Origin: Muribaculaceae bacterium
Lineage (GTDB): Bacteria; Bacteroidota; Bacteroidia; Bacteroidales; Muribaculaceae
Length of the DNA stretch: 64,000 nucleotides
Assembly (NCBI GenBank): GCA_017451225.1
Contig: JAFSPZ010000016.1
Location: forward strand, 1-64,000
Direction of reading: 5' to 3'
Below are positions 16,137 through 25,145 of this stretch, piece by piece. The number at the start of each line of letters is the position of its first letter. The first letter of the stretch is position 1. Both the position numbers and the translations under genes were made by a program. The notes under the pieces are model-generated. The model worked only from the letters and a program-made list of their open reading frames with translations, searched no databases and was not told the origin of the DNA.

Positions 16137-17276
16137 ATGAAACTAAGAACAGCTTTTATATTTCTCTCAATATTGGGCGCATCCTTGATGGGACACACAC
16201 AGAACAATCGCAACCTGTTCAGATGCAACCCAAACGACATCTATTCGTTGCTTAACGAAGGCTTACAATCACAACTCGAGCACCGCTTCGACAAGCGGCA
16301 AGTGCTTGACCCAAAAAGCACTCTCCTGAGCTATGAAGAGCAGTTATGGACCGATGGGCGATTTGTTCTATCAACTTTCTACAACCATAAAGCGAGAGTA
16401 ATCCAAGCTGGTTTCAATCGCTTTATGGAACCCACACCCGACATGGAGAAACCTCATGAACTAACTGTGGCAGGAAAGAAAGCGAAAGTAAAAGGCAATT
16501 CTCAGCTATATGCAACCGTAGAGAAACTTGGCAACTACACCATGCTTGTGTATCGCGATGCTCAAGGCACTCCACTCAAGGCCTATTACAAAATCTCAAT
16601 CGACGATGTCAACAATCGCACATGGACCATTTTCCTGCACTATATTCTAGATGGCAACTACATGCTAAGCAACGATGAGAACACGGTATTTGGAATAAAG
16701 CAAGACTTCTACACCGGCAAAAAGTATAACACCGACCCTGGAATCTACCAGTTTTACTTGCATCCCGAGGACAACAGCATCGACATTGAGTATGGCGAGG
16801 GAAGAGTGAGCCACGGTGATCCAAGCAGCCCCAAGTATGGCAAGATGCCTGGAGGAGGCGGAGCAGCTGCTATCATGGGACCCATGGAATGGCAGCTGAA
16901 ACTCACTGCTCAAGGGCTCGAAGCAAGAGTGACTCGCGACGAGAAGTTTGTAGACCACTCACCCAGGCTTAACAATGACGGCCCCAATGTGCTCACCAAG
17001 GTGCAATGTCCATGGCAGGGAGTGGACGGCAAGTGGGCATTTGCATCGGTAATGCCACTCACTCATGAATTGCTTAAACTTTTTCCAAAAGACGTGCTAG
17101 AACTTATGCGTGCCGAGATTTACGCACGCCACGGTGACACTTTCAAGAGTGTTGCTAGCCAGCAATACTTCGACAAGCAACCTTGGTATGAGAAAAGCAA
17201 CAAAGCCGTTGTTCTCACCGACATAGAAAAATTCAACGCAGCCCTCATCAAGGAGGTGATAGCAAATATGAAATAA
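16137..17276 (+). CDS. Exported YARHG-domain protein
   Basis: A 379-residue protein with a signal peptide (MKLRTAFIFLSILGASLMGHTQ). The C-terminal part contains LMRAEIYARHGDTF followed by a PWYEK-like segment, the signature of the YARHG domain, which is found in extracellular or periplasmic proteins and has no established activity. The 300 residues before it have mixed beta character and a Gly-rich GGGGAAAIMG segment, with no family I can name. The start at 16137 is set by the signal peptide and the promoter just upstream. It lies 56 nt before ligA. Confidence 0.75.
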   Translation: MKLRTAFIFLSILGASLMGHTQNNRNLFRCNPNDIYSLLNEGLQSQLEHRFDKRQVLDPKSTLLSYEEQLWTDGRFVLSTFYNHKARVIQAGFNRFMEPTPDMEKPHELTVAGKKAKVKGNSQLYATVEKLGNYTMLVYRDAQGTPLKAYYKISIDDVNNRTWTIFLHYILDGNYMLSNDENTVFGIKQDFYTGKKYNTDPGIYQFYLHPEDNSIDIEYGEGRVSHGDPSSPKYGKMPGGGGAAAIMGPMEWQLKLTAQGLEARVTRDEKFVDHSPRLNNDGPNVLTKVQCPWQGVDGKWAFASVMPLTHELLKLFPKDVLELMRAEIYARHGDTFKSVASQQYFDKQPWYEKSNKAVVLTDIEKFNAALIKEVIANMK

Positions 17277-17332
17277 ACCCAAATGACCGATTTGGATCAA
17301 AGCTTGAACAATAACCATTCTCCTTTTAAAAA

Positions 17333-19417
17333 ATGCAATTACAACGAAGTCTTTTTGACGATTTTGAGAATAATGACAACAATGTGGCAGAGCAACAGGT
17401 AAAAAAGGAGCAACTCACTGGTGATGAGGCGCGCATCCTTGAACTGCGCGAAGCGCTCAACCGCCACAACCACAACTACTATGTGCTCAACCAGCCCACT
17501 ATCAGCGACCAGGAGTTTGACCGCTTGATGCGCGAGTTGCAGGACCTGGAGGCTCTGCATCCCGAGATGGCCGACCCGCTGTCGCCCACCCAGCGTGTGG
17601 GCAGCGACTTGAGCCAGGGCTTCAAGCAGATGGTGCACGAGCGCCCCATGATGTCGCTTGGCAACAGCTACAGCATTGAGGAAGTGCAGGACTTCCTGCG
17701 CCGCGCCAAAGACGGCCTGGGCGGTGAGCCAGTGGAAATTGTAGGCGAGATGAAATATGACGGTACAAGCATCTCGGTGACCTATGAGAACGGGCGACTG
17801 GTCCGTGCCGTTACGCGTGGCGACGGCGTGCGTGGCGATGATGTGACAGCCAATGTCATCACTATAAGAAGCATTCCACTGGAACTGCCCAAGGACATGG
17901 AGTATCCTCACAAGTTTGAAGTGCGTGGCGAAATCATGCTGCCATGGGCAAGCTTCGAACGCCTGAACAAGGAGCGCGCATTCAACGAGGAGCCGCTCTT
18001 TGCCAATCCCCGCAACGCCGCTGCAGGCACCCTGAAACTGCAGAACAGCGCCGAGGTAGCCCGCCGCGGTCTCGACGCCTATTTCTATTTCCTTCTAGGC
18101 GACAATCTGCCCTACAAGACCCACACCGAGGCAATGAACGCAATAAAGTCTTGGGGATTCAAGGTAGCTCACACCGAGGTGCTTGAGTCGATAGACGCCG
18201 TGAGCGATTTCATAGAGCGCTGGGACAAAGAGCGGAAGGCACTACCTGTTGCCACCGATGGTCTTGTGTTCAAGCTGAACTCGCTGCGGCAGTGGCTCAA
18301 CCTAGGCGCTACAGCTAAGTCTCCCAGATGGGCAATAGCCTACAAATTTGCCCCTGAGCGCGAGTGCACCAAGCTCAAATCGGTGAGCTTTGAGGTGGGA
18401 CGCACAGGCGTCATCACCCCTGTTGCCAACCTTGAGCCTGTGTTGCTGAGCGGAACCATCGTCAAGCGCGCCTCACTGCACAACGAAGACATAATTCGCC
18501 AGCTCGACATTCACGACCACGATATGGTCTATGTGGAGAAAGGCGGCGAAATCATACCCAAGATTGTGGGCATCGACACCAAGCAACGTGAGCCAGGTGC
18601 CGAGCCATTGAAGTTTGTCACACATTGCCCAGTTTGTGGCACACCGTTGCAACGCATTGAGGGCGAGGCAGCCTGGGTGTGCCCCAACAAGTGGGAATGC
18701 AAGCCACAAATCACGGGACGCATCGAGCACTTTGTATCACGCCATGCCATGAACATCGACGGAATTGGCGAAGAAGTGGCTGTGCAGCTGCATGACAGTG
18801 GACTCGTGAACAACATCGCCGACCTTTATGACCTCACTGTGGACAAACTCGTGAGCCTCGACCGCTTCCAGCTGAAAAGCGCTCAGCGCATCATGCGCGG
18901 AATAGAGCAATCGAGGCAAGTGCCGTTTGAGAGAGTGGTATATGCGCTCTCAATCCAATTTGTGGGCGAAACCATAGCCAAGGTACTTGCGCGCAACGTA
19001 CACAACATCGACCGTCTGATGGAGATGAGTGCCGAGGAGCTTGCTGCCATACCCGAAATAGGACCCAAGATAGCCCAAAGCATAGTGGAATATTTTGCCG
19101 TCGACAGCAACCGTGACATTGTAGAACGGCTGCGATGGTCAGGGTTGCAAATGGCTCTGAGCGAGCAAGAACTTGCCAGCCGCACCACAAAGCTCGAGGG
19201 CAAGATAATCGTGATAAGCGGTGTCTTTCAGCATCACTCGCGCGAGCAGTACAAAGCGATGATTGAGCAGAACGGAGGCAAGAATGTGGGCAGCATCAGC
19301 AAGGCTACCTCGTTTATCCTCGCTGGCGACAATATGGGTCCCGCCAAGCTCGAGAAAGCCCAGAAACTTGGCATTGACATCGTCAACGAGGACCAATTCC
19401 TCGACATGCTCAAATAG
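17333..19417 (+). CDS. ligA: NAD-dependent DNA ligase LigA
   Basis: A 694-residue LigA that seals nicks in replication and repair using NAD. In order: the Ia domain with [19 protein letters not shown] (about 45-63), the nucleotidyltransferase domain with adenylated Lys141 in KYDG (141-144), the OB domain with [14 protein letters not shown], the four-cysteine zinc finger (CPVCG and CPNKWEC), helix-hairpin-helix repeats with [13 protein letters not shown], and a C-terminal BRCT domain (about 618-694). A 30-residue N-terminal extension precedes the Ia domain. All expected motifs are intact. Confidence 0.97.
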   Translation: MQLQRSLFDDFENNDNNVAEQQVKKEQLTGDEARILELREALNRHNHNYYVLNQPTISDQEFDRLMRELQDLEALHPEMADPLSPTQRVGSDLSQGFKQMVHERPMMSLGNSYSIEEVQDFLRRAKDGLGGEPVEIVGEMKYDGTSISVTYENGRLVRAVTRGDGVRGDDVTANVITIRSIPLELPKDMEYPHKFEVRGEIMLPWASFERLNKERAFNEEPLFANPRNAAAGTLKLQNSAEVARRGLDAYFYFLLGDNLPYKTHTEAMNAIKSWGFKVAHTEVLESIDAVSDFIERWDKERKALPVATDGLVFKLNSLRQWLNLGATAKSPRWAIAYKFAPERECTKLKSVSFEVGRTGVITPVANLEPVLLSGTIVKRASLHNEDIIRQLDIHDHDMVYVEKGGEIIPKIVGIDTKQREPGAEPLKFVTHCPVCGTPLQRIEGEAAWVCPNKWECKPQITGRIEHFVSRHAMNIDGIGEEVAVQLHDSGLVNNIADLYDLTVDKLVSLDRFQLKSAQRIMRGIEQSRQVPFERVVYALSIQFVGETIAKVLARNVHNIDRLMEMSAEELAAIPEIGPKIAQSIVEYFAVDSNRDIVERLRWSGLQMALSEQELASRTTKLEGKIIVISGVFQHHSREQYKAMIEQNGGKNVGSISKATSFILAGDNMGPAKLEKAQKLGIDIVNEDQFLDMLK

Positions 19418-19471
19418 TTAATAAAAAGCTAAAAACTCACTACTAACAACTAAAAACTAAAAACTATTTAC

Positions 19472-19479
19472 TACCTTTG
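19472..19479 (+). promoter_or_regulatory. Putative -7 box for the DUF4199 gene
   Basis: TACCTTTG matches TAnnTTTG and lies 41 nt before ATG 19521, within an AT-rich stretch. No clear -33 box is present. Confidence 0.5.
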
Positions 19480-19520
19480 CAGTTTGGAAGCAATTTTTGC
19501 GCCTTTCAGAGAAAACGATA

Positions 19521-20051
19521 ATGGAAAGTAATAAAAATGTTTTTATCAAGAGCGCCGAGCTGGGCGTACCATTCGGGGCCATGCTTCTTGTGGCTTCGAT
19601 AGCACAGATGTACGCCGACAAGATGCCGCTCCTGTCTTTCGTCACGCTGCTGGTGGCAATATTGGCGCCAGTGGTCATTTACCGTTTTCAACGCAAAAGG
19701 TTTATCGAGAGTGACGGCTTTGCCACCTACAGCGAGCTTTGGACACTGGGAATCTTCACCACCATTGGCGGAGCCATGATATGTGGCTTGATCACCTATG
19801 GCGTCATCACCATGTTAAGGCCCGACTTCCTCTATGAACAGGCGCAAGCTTTTATCGACATCTACAAGGCCCAACCCGTAAAGCAGATGCAGGAAGTTGC
19901 CGACGTGATGCAAAAGATGGTCAAGAATAACTTGCTTCCCACCCCCATCGACTACTGCATGCAGATGTTTTGGCTCACCACAAGCCTGGGGTGCGTAGGA
20001 AGTGCCGTGACAGCTTTTTTTGCCGGCAAGACCAAGTTGAAAAAGAAATAA
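19521..20051 (+). CDS. DUF4199 family membrane protein
   Basis: This 176-residue integral membrane protein has four predicted helices (about 8-30, 37-55, 75-100 and 145-165). The pattern matches the Bacteroidota DUF4199 family, which has no known function. I use ATG 19521 because it starts MESNKNVFIKSAELG, directly before the first helix. It is followed after 27 nt by a glycosyltransferase gene, and in many relatives these two genes are neighbours, suggesting a shared role in the envelope. Confidence 0.7.
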   Translation: MESNKNVFIKSAELGVPFGAMLLVASIAQMYADKMPLLSFVTLLVAILAPVVIYRFQRKRFIESDGFATYSELWTLGIFTTIGGAMICGLITYGVITMLRPDFLYEQAQAFIDIYKAQPVKQMQEVADVMQKMVKNNLLPTPIDYCMQMFWLTTSLGCVGSAVTAFFAGKTKLKKK

Positions 20052-20078
20052 ATACACACACATTAAATATATTTAGAT

Positions 20079-21032
20079 ATGGACATTTCGGTTGTAGTAC
20101 CACTTTATAATGAGGCAGAGTCGCTGCCCGAGCTTGCAGCATGGATTGAGAGGGTGATGAAAGAGCACAACTTCACCTACGAAGTGCTGATGATTAACGA
20201 CGGCAGCACCGACAACTCCTGGAACGTAATCAAGGAGCTCAGCGAGAAGAACCCGTGCGTCAAGGGTGTGTGCTTCAGGCGCAACTACGGCAAGTCACCA
20301 GCCCTGTACACTGGATTTGAGAGAGTGCAAGGTGATGTAGTGATAACCATGGACGCCGACCTACAAGACTCACCCGACGAGATTCCAGAACTCTACCGCA
20401 TGATTAAGGAAGACGGATATGACCTGGTGAGCGGATGGAAGCAAAAGCGATATGACCCACTGTCGAAAACCATTCCCACCAAGCTCTTCAATGCAACCGC
20501 CCGCAAGGTGAGCGGCATCAAGAATCTGCACGACTTCAACTGCGGCCTCAAGGCCTACCGCCGCGACGTGGTGAAGCACATCGAGGTCTATGGCGACATG
20601 CACCGCTACATCCCTTATCTTGCCAAGAATGCTGGCTTTGACAAGATAGGCGAGAAAGTGGTGCAGCACCAAGCGCGCAAGTACGGCAAATCGAAATTCG
20701 GTCTCGACCGCTTTGTCAACGGATATCTCGACTTGATGACACTGTGGTTCCAGTCTAAATTTGGCGTAAAGCCCATGCACTTCTTCGGATTGCTTGGCAG
20801 CCTTATGTTCTTCATTGGACTCATCGCCGTTATTGCTGTGGGAGCCATCAAGCTCTACAACATGCACGCAGGCAACCACTACATCCTGGTTACCGACTCG
20901 CCCTATTTCTACCTCGCCCTCACCTGCATGATACTTGGCACACAGCTGTTCCTGACAGGATTCCTGGGCGAGCTCATTGCCCGCAATTCGGCAGGTCGCA
21001 ACCACTATGAGATAGAAGAGGAAATCAAATAA
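20079..21032 (+). CDS. Family 2 glycosyltransferase (DPM1/GtrB-like)
   Basis: A 317-residue polyprenyl-phosphate glycosyltransferase type. The catalytic GT2 domain (1-225) has VVPLYNEAESLPEL near the start, NDGSTDNSW at about 40-48 and the DADLQDSP metal-binding motif at about 90-97. Two C-terminal membrane helices (about 235-257 and 275-300) match GtrB/ArnC-like enzymes that load a sugar onto undecaprenyl phosphate. The sugar donor is unknown. It is 27 nt after DUF4199 and 6 nt before a DUF6452 lipoprotein gene. Confidence 0.88.
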   Translation: MDISVVVPLYNEAESLPELAAWIERVMKEHNFTYEVLMINDGSTDNSWNVIKELSEKNPCVKGVCFRRNYGKSPALYTGFERVQGDVVITMDADLQDSPDEIPELYRMIKEDGYDLVSGWKQKRYDPLSKTIPTKLFNATARKVSGIKNLHDFNCGLKAYRRDVVKHIEVYGDMHRYIPYLAKNAGFDKIGEKVVQHQARKYGKSKFGLDRFVNGYLDLMTLWFQSKFGVKPMHFFGLLGSLMFFIGLIAVIAVGAIKLYNMHAGNHYILVTDSPYFYLALTCMILGTQLFLTGFLGELIARNSAGRNHYEIEEEIK

Positions 21033-21038
21033 ACATTT

Positions 21039-21506
21039 ATGACTAGCAAGATTAAATATTGCGCTTGTGCAGCTGTGATAGCCCTGGTGGCTATGGTCTC
21101 GTGCAACAACGACAACTGCATGGGAAACAGCACAGGCATCCCCCTTGCTGCATTCTACGAGGGTGACAAACAGATTTCTCTCAGCGATATCACGGTCTAT
21201 GGCATTGGCGCTCCTAACGATAGCGCTGTGATTAGAAACGCTACTGCCAGCCAGGTATATCTGCCACTGCGCATAACCGAGCCCAAGTGCCAGTATGTCT
21301 TTGACTACAATATTGACGGGATAGAGAACGACACCATCACATTCGACTACGACATCATCCCTTATTTTGAGTCTCGAGAGTGTGGAGCGATGTATAATTT
21401 CGATATCAAGGAATACTCTTACACACAGCATTTCATCGACTCTATTGCTATCCCCAACCCTAGCATCACCAACAGCGACGTCGTAACCATCAAAATCTTT
21501 ATGTAA
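21039..21506 (+). CDS. DUF6452-type lipoprotein
   Basis: A 155-residue protein with a lipoprotein signal peptide (lipobox AMVSC, Cys22), so it should be membrane-anchored in the periplasm. The mature part is a beta-rich domain with FDYDIIPYFESRECGAMYNF near residues 107-126. The sequence and the following gene match the DUF6452-DUF6048 pair of Bacteroidales, of unknown function. The stop overlaps the next start by one base (TAATG, 21504-21508). Confidence 0.65.
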   Translation: MTSKIKYCACAAVIALVAMVSCNNDNCMGNSTGIPLAAFYEGDKQISLSDITVYGIGAPNDSAVIRNATASQVYLPLRITEPKCQYVFDYNIDGIENDTITFDYDIIPYFESRECGAMYNFDIKEYSYTQHFIDSIAIPNPSITNSDVVTIKIFM

Positions 21507-22375
21507 TGAAACACCTCGCTACAATATTTTGTGTCGCAAGCTTGATGGTTGCTTTGACATGTGCCACTGTCCAGGCTCAGGACCAGCCACAGCGCAAGGT
21601 CACTCCTGTAAAGCCCAAAACCAACAAGACGCTCACTCCGCCCAAAGGAACACCCGAGAAAATCATCAACGAGTACCTCTCGGGCGACACCGCACAGGCA
21701 AGAGCGCAAGAGCGCAAGGACTCGCTCGCCAAGATCTATCCACACTATCCCAAGCTCACCGAGCTCTCGCTGGGGCTCAACTTTGGCGACCTGCTCATGA
21801 CGGCATTCGGCCAGAAGTACACCTCGGTGGACTTGAACGCAACGCTCAACATGTGGAACCGATTCCAGCCAGTGGTGGTGATGGGCCTAGGACGTGCCAA
21901 GGACACTCCTCAAGACATGAACTTCACCTATAGCGGCAAACTCTCGCCCTACTTCAAGCTGGGAGCCAACTATAACTTCCTGTTCAAGAACGAGCCACGC
22001 TACCAGCTATATGTCGGAGCAAGGCTTGGAATGAGCGCCTTCAAGTATGACATCACCAATGTCAACATCAACAATCCTTACTGGGGTGAGTTCGGCAACG
22101 ACTACGAAATGAAAGGTGTGAGCTCCAATGCTCTGTGGGGTGAGTTCCTTGCTGGATTGAAAGTGGGCATCGCTGGCAACTGGGCACTGGGATGGGAAGT
22201 GAAGTTTCACGGCATCTTCAAGGAAAAAAAGAACGCCAGCGGCAAGCCTTGGTACATACCCGGCTACGGCACCCGCAACGGGAACTGGGCTTTCGGCATC
22301 AACCTTTACTACAACATTCCTCTCAACCACTCACACTGGCCTGTGAAAGAACAGAAGAAGAAAGAAAAGAAGTAA
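21506..22375 (+). CDS. DUF6048-type outer-membrane protein
   Basis: A 289-residue exported protein with a signal peptide ending VQAQ. After a Pro/Lys-rich linker the sequence alternates aromatic and polar residues in beta-barrel style (LSLGLNFGDLL, YFKLGANYNFLF, WAFGINLYYNIPL), consistent with a small outer-membrane barrel. It matches the DUF6048 family paired with DUF6452. Translational coupling to the lipoprotein gene suggests the two work together. A strong hairpin follows. Confidence 0.65.
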   Translation: MKHLATIFCVASLMVALTCATVQAQDQPQRKVTPVKPKTNKTLTPPKGTPEKIINEYLSGDTAQARAQERKDSLAKIYPHYPKLTELSLGLNFGDLLMTAFGQKYTSVDLNATLNMWNRFQPVVVMGLGRAKDTPQDMNFTYSGKLSPYFKLGANYNFLFKNEPRYQLYVGARLGMSAFKYDITNVNINNPYWGEFGNDYEMKGVSSNALWGEFLAGLKVGIAGNWALGWEVKFHGIFKEKKNASGKPWYIPGYGTRNGNWAFGINLYYNIPLNHSHWPVKEQKKKEKK

Positions 22376-22394
22376 AGAATGTAAAGGAATTAAA

Positions 22395-22424
22395 GGAGTG
22401 AAAGGAACTGAATCCTTTCACTCC
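22395..22424. terminator. Bidirectional hairpin between convergent genes
   Basis: A 12-bp perfect stem (GGAGTGAAAGGA at 22395-22406 with TCCTTTCACTCC at 22413-22424) and 6-nt loop lie between the DUF6048 gene and the convergent nitronate monooxygenase gene. A TGTTCTTTT tract follows on the plus strand. Confidence 0.7.
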
Positions 22425-22460
22425 TGTTCTTTTATAGATATCTTTCGGCCTATACAGCCG

Positions 22461-23420
22461 TTAGTAGCTCACGCTTGCCAGGGCTTGCTCATATTCTAGA
22501 ACCAGGCGCTGCATGACTATCGCCACAGGCTCGATGTCGTTGCCCTTGAGCAGCGACGCGCCCTGCCCTATCTCGAGTTCGCCATTTTCAATGTCGCCAT
22601 CAAAGATGCCAACCTTGGTCTTCCCTATTCCTATTATATCAAGCAACTCCTCGGTGCTGGCACCGCGATTCTCGGCTTCCTCAATGGCGTTGTAGAAACC
22701 GCCTTTCACCAAGCGAGTTGGCGAAAGCTTGCGCAGCAGCAATTTTGTGTCGCCCTCGTTCAGGTCAAGGCAGCGACGCTTGAAAGCCTCGTGGGCACCA
22801 CTTTCCTGGGTGAGGGCAAACAAGGTTCCTATCTGCACACCCTCAGCTCCCAGCACCCGTGTGGCAAGTATCGCCTCACCGCTAGTAATGCCGCCAGCAG
22901 CAATCAGGGGTAGCGAAGTGGCTTTTCGAGCAGCAGGAATCAAGCACATTGTTGTGGTCTCTTCCTTGCCATTGTGACCGCCTGCTTCAAACCCCTCGGC
23001 AACCACTGCGTCGACACCAGCTTCCTCGCACTTGCGTGCAAACGCCGACGAAGCCACCACATGAGCAACCTTGATACCACGCTCGTGCAGCCACGACGTC
23101 CACTTCTTGGGGCTTCCTGCGCTGGTGAACACCACTGGTACATTCTCCTCGGCTATGATTTGCATCATCTGTTCAACATTGGGCTTCATCAACGGCACGT
23201 TAACGCCGTAGGGCCTACACTCGCCATCGGCCTGAGTAGCCTCACGGCACTGCACGATGTGCTCACGCAGTACTTCGGGGGTCATCGACCCAGCCCCTAT
23301 CAGTCCCAAACCACCGGCGTTGCTCACTGCCGACGCCAGTTTCCATCCGCTGCACCACACCATACCACCGGCAATGATGGGATACTCTATTCCAAAAAGT
23401 TCGGTTACTCTGCTTTTCAT
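22461..23420 (-). CDS. Nitronate monooxygenase / 2-nitropropane dioxygenase family flavoprotein
   Basis: A 319-residue FMN-dependent TIM-barrel enzyme. The N-terminal ELFGIEYPIIAGGMVWCSG, the AGGLGLIGAGSM segment (about 31-42), the EGFEAGGHNG motif (about 142-151) and LIAAGGITSG (about 173-182) are typical of this family, which includes nitronate monooxygenases and FabK-type enoyl-ACP reductases. Which of the two activities it has cannot be decided from motifs. It is a monocistronic minus-strand gene. Confidence 0.8.
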   Translation of the reverse strand: MKSRVTELFGIEYPIIAGGMVWCSGWKLASAVSNAGGLGLIGAGSMTPEVLREHIVQCREATQADGECRPYGVNVPLMKPNVEQMMQIIAEENVPVVFTSAGSPKKWTSWLHERGIKVAHVVASSAFARKCEEAGVDAVVAEGFEAGGHNGKEETTTMCLIPAARKATSLPLIAAGGITSGEAILATRVLGAEGVQIGTLFALTQESGAHEAFKRRCLDLNEGDTKLLLRKLSPTRLVKGGFYNAIEEAENRGASTEELLDIIGIGKTKVGIFDGDIENGELEIGQGASLLKGNDIEPVAIVMQRLVLEYEQALASVSY

Positions 23421-23450
23421 ATATTTTATTTCTCTTTATTTTACGAATGT

Positions 23451-23458
23451 CAAAGATA
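23451..23458 (-). promoter_or_regulatory. Putative -7 box for the nitronate monooxygenase gene
   Basis: TATCTTTG on the minus strand, 30 nt before the start codon. No -33 box at the expected distance. Confidence 0.5.
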
Positions 23459-23587
23459 AACACATTTTTTGAGATTTGCCCACAGCAAGGAATGATTTCG
23501 AGGGGTGAAACGGGTGTTTTTGCTGAAAAAGACCACATTTTAACTTAACTTTTAATGCGTGGGCAGTATTTTGGCGCTACAGCCCTA

Positions 23588-23595
23588 TAATTTTG
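23588..23595 (+). promoter_or_regulatory. Putative -7 box for the small orphan ORF
   Basis: TAATTTTG fits TAnnTTTG and lies 64 nt before ATG 23660. No properly spaced TTTG is seen. Confidence 0.45.
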
Positions 23596-23659
23596 CAATG
23601 TGAAAATCAGTCAACGCGCTCTCTCATGAGTGATTGAAAAAACAATGGAGGACAAAATT

Positions 23660-23947
23660 ATGAGCAACACATCAACAAATTTATCGACCAGCGATCAGAT
23701 TTTCGCTACTCTCGAAGTGGGAGGCAAGATAATGGCGAGCGTCAACAAGAACAACTTCTCAACAATCAACGACGTAGTGCGGTTCATATGCTCTATCGCA
23801 GGAAAGTTCATGGGATTGGCACGCCTGAACATCCGCAACATGACTCAAGGCTGGACAATGAATATGGCACTCGCTAACAGACCCTGCCAGTCCACACGCC
23901 TCACACCACGCCCCAACCAGTACTATCAGGCATCTCTATTTGCTTGA
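23660..23947 (+). CDS. Small unrecognised protein
   Basis: A 95-residue protein from ATG 23660; a GTG at 23630 and an ATG at 23645 are in-frame alternatives. I prefer 23660 because GGAGG lies 8 nt upstream. The sequence is basic, with a helix-like middle (DVVRFICSIAGKFMGLARLNIRNM) and a polar tail ending NQYYQASLFA. No family is recognised. It has a promoter-like box and lies convergent to the AraC regulator gene, between nitronate monooxygenase and the RND efflux operon. Confidence 0.5.
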   Translation: MSNTSTNLSTSDQIFATLEVGGKIMASVNKNNFSTINDVVRFICSIAGKFMGLARLNIRNMTQGWTMNMALANRPCQSTRLTPRPNQYYQASLFA

Positions 23948-24084
23948 AAAAAGAAATACCCTTTTCTTGATACCGTGAAAACTTAATTGAAAAAATTGTA
24001 TTAAATCTCGTTTTTATTTGTTTGACTTCAACCGTGAATCCCCCTTGTGAAAGGTGGATTCTTGTGTTGTTATGGGACCTAAGG

Positions 24085-24969
24085 TCAACTTTTCCTGAAT
24101 TCATTAGGCGTCATGCCCAGATGCTCCTTGACATACTTTCCAAAGAAGGAAGCATTGGAGAACCCAACCCTGGCACTTACCTGCTTGATGCTCAAGTCGG
24201 TCTTTTTCAGGTAATAGCGTATATCCTCCAGCACCTGTTCGCGAATCCAGTCGCTGGCAGTCTTGCCTGAATAGTTCTTGCAGATTGATGTGAGATACTT
24301 GGGCGAGATGCACAGCTCGCTGGCATAGGACTCCACCGAGCGATATTTCACATCACTGTCATGCAGCAACAACAGGAAACGCTGGAAATGACCGTTTGAG
24401 ATTTGAGTTTTGTCGACTGCCGCGTCGAGTGGAAACTTCAACATTATTTCACCGCACAGCCCCAGCATTGCCGCCCTGAACAACGATTGCACTACCTGCG
24501 TCCTGAATGGGTTATCTTTGCCAAGCTCAACCACTATAGACACAAGATCGTAGAATCGTGAATAAAATGCCAGATTATCGTTGTTCAAGGTCAAAATGTG
24601 CAGATGATGCACATACATCACATGATTCCAAATGCTCATCTTCTCGCGAAGCATGCTCTGCAAAGCACTGTTAGTGAGAAAGATGGCCTTAAGGTCAAAA
24701 TCAGGACTTATCATTATGTCGGTTACCACGATGTTTTGCGGCACTATAGCCACCTGATTCTTTGTCAACTGCATGTTAATGTCATTCATCCGGGCATCGA
24801 TGCGACCACTTGTGCAAATCATGATCACGTTCATAGCAACTCGAGCCTCATTCACCTGGGCAAACTTTTGAATGCTGTCGACAACAACAATTTCATTGTC
24901 TATGTAGCCTATGTTGACCTCTTCCTGCTGGGCAAGTGACTGCAGGGTTATTTCGGTATTCTGATTCAT
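24085..24969 (-). CDS. AraC family transcriptional regulator
   Basis: A 294-residue regulator. The N-terminal half (1-180) is a cupin-like sensor domain. The C-terminal AraC DNA-binding domain (about 190-294) contains ASELCISPKYLTSICKNYSGKT as the first helix-turn-helix and the family signature around FSNASFFGKYVKEHLGMTPNEFRK. It is transcribed away from the RND efflux operon starting at 25146, so it is the obvious candidate to regulate that operon. The inducer is unknown. Confidence 0.9.
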   Translation of the reverse strand: MNQNTEITLQSLAQQEEVNIGYIDNEIVVVDSIQKFAQVNEARVAMNVIMICTSGRIDARMNDINMQLTKNQVAIVPQNIVVTDIMISPDFDLKAIFLTNSALQSMLREKMSIWNHVMYVHHLHILTLNNDNLAFYSRFYDLVSIVVELGKDNPFRTQVVQSLFRAAMLGLCGEIMLKFPLDAAVDKTQISNGHFQRFLLLLHDSDVKYRSVESYASELCISPKYLTSICKNYSGKTASDWIREQVLEDIRYYLKKTDLSIKQVSARVGFSNASFFGKYVKEHLGMTPNEFRKS

Positions 24970-24991
24970 GTCTTCATGTTTTTTTCATTTG

Positions 24992-25020
24992 CAAAATTAC
25001 TAAATCCCCCAAGAAACAAA
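24992..25020 (-). promoter_or_regulatory. Putative promoter of the AraC regulator gene
   Basis: On the minus strand TTTG (25020-25017), 17 nt, TAATTTTG (24999-24992). The -7 box is exact; spacing is slightly short. Confidence 0.45.
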
Positions 25021-25118
25021 TGTAAAATATGACACAAAAAATATTCTATTTGAAAACAAATGGAAAAACACAACACCACATAAGCCAAATAAAACACACA
25101 AAAGACACATTATATTGC

Positions 25119-25126
25119 TATTTTTG
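25119..25126 (+). promoter_or_regulatory. Putative -7 box of the RND efflux operon
   Basis: TATTTTTG lies 19 nt before ATG 25146. It lies downstream of the more distal ATG at 25029, which supports 25146 as the real start. Confidence 0.55.
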
Positions 25127-25145
25127 CACAAAAATATCAACTATA

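Noticed and set aside
17279..17295. Small hairpin CCAAAT/ATTTGG after the YARHG gene as terminator
   Set aside because: A 6-bp AT-rich stem without a T tract is too weak to call.
20370..21431. A 353-residue minus-strand open frame antisense to the glycosyltransferase and DUF6452 genes
   Set aside because: It is a shadow of well-supported genes on the plus strand; its translation has His/Val/Cys-rich composition with no domain and no signal.
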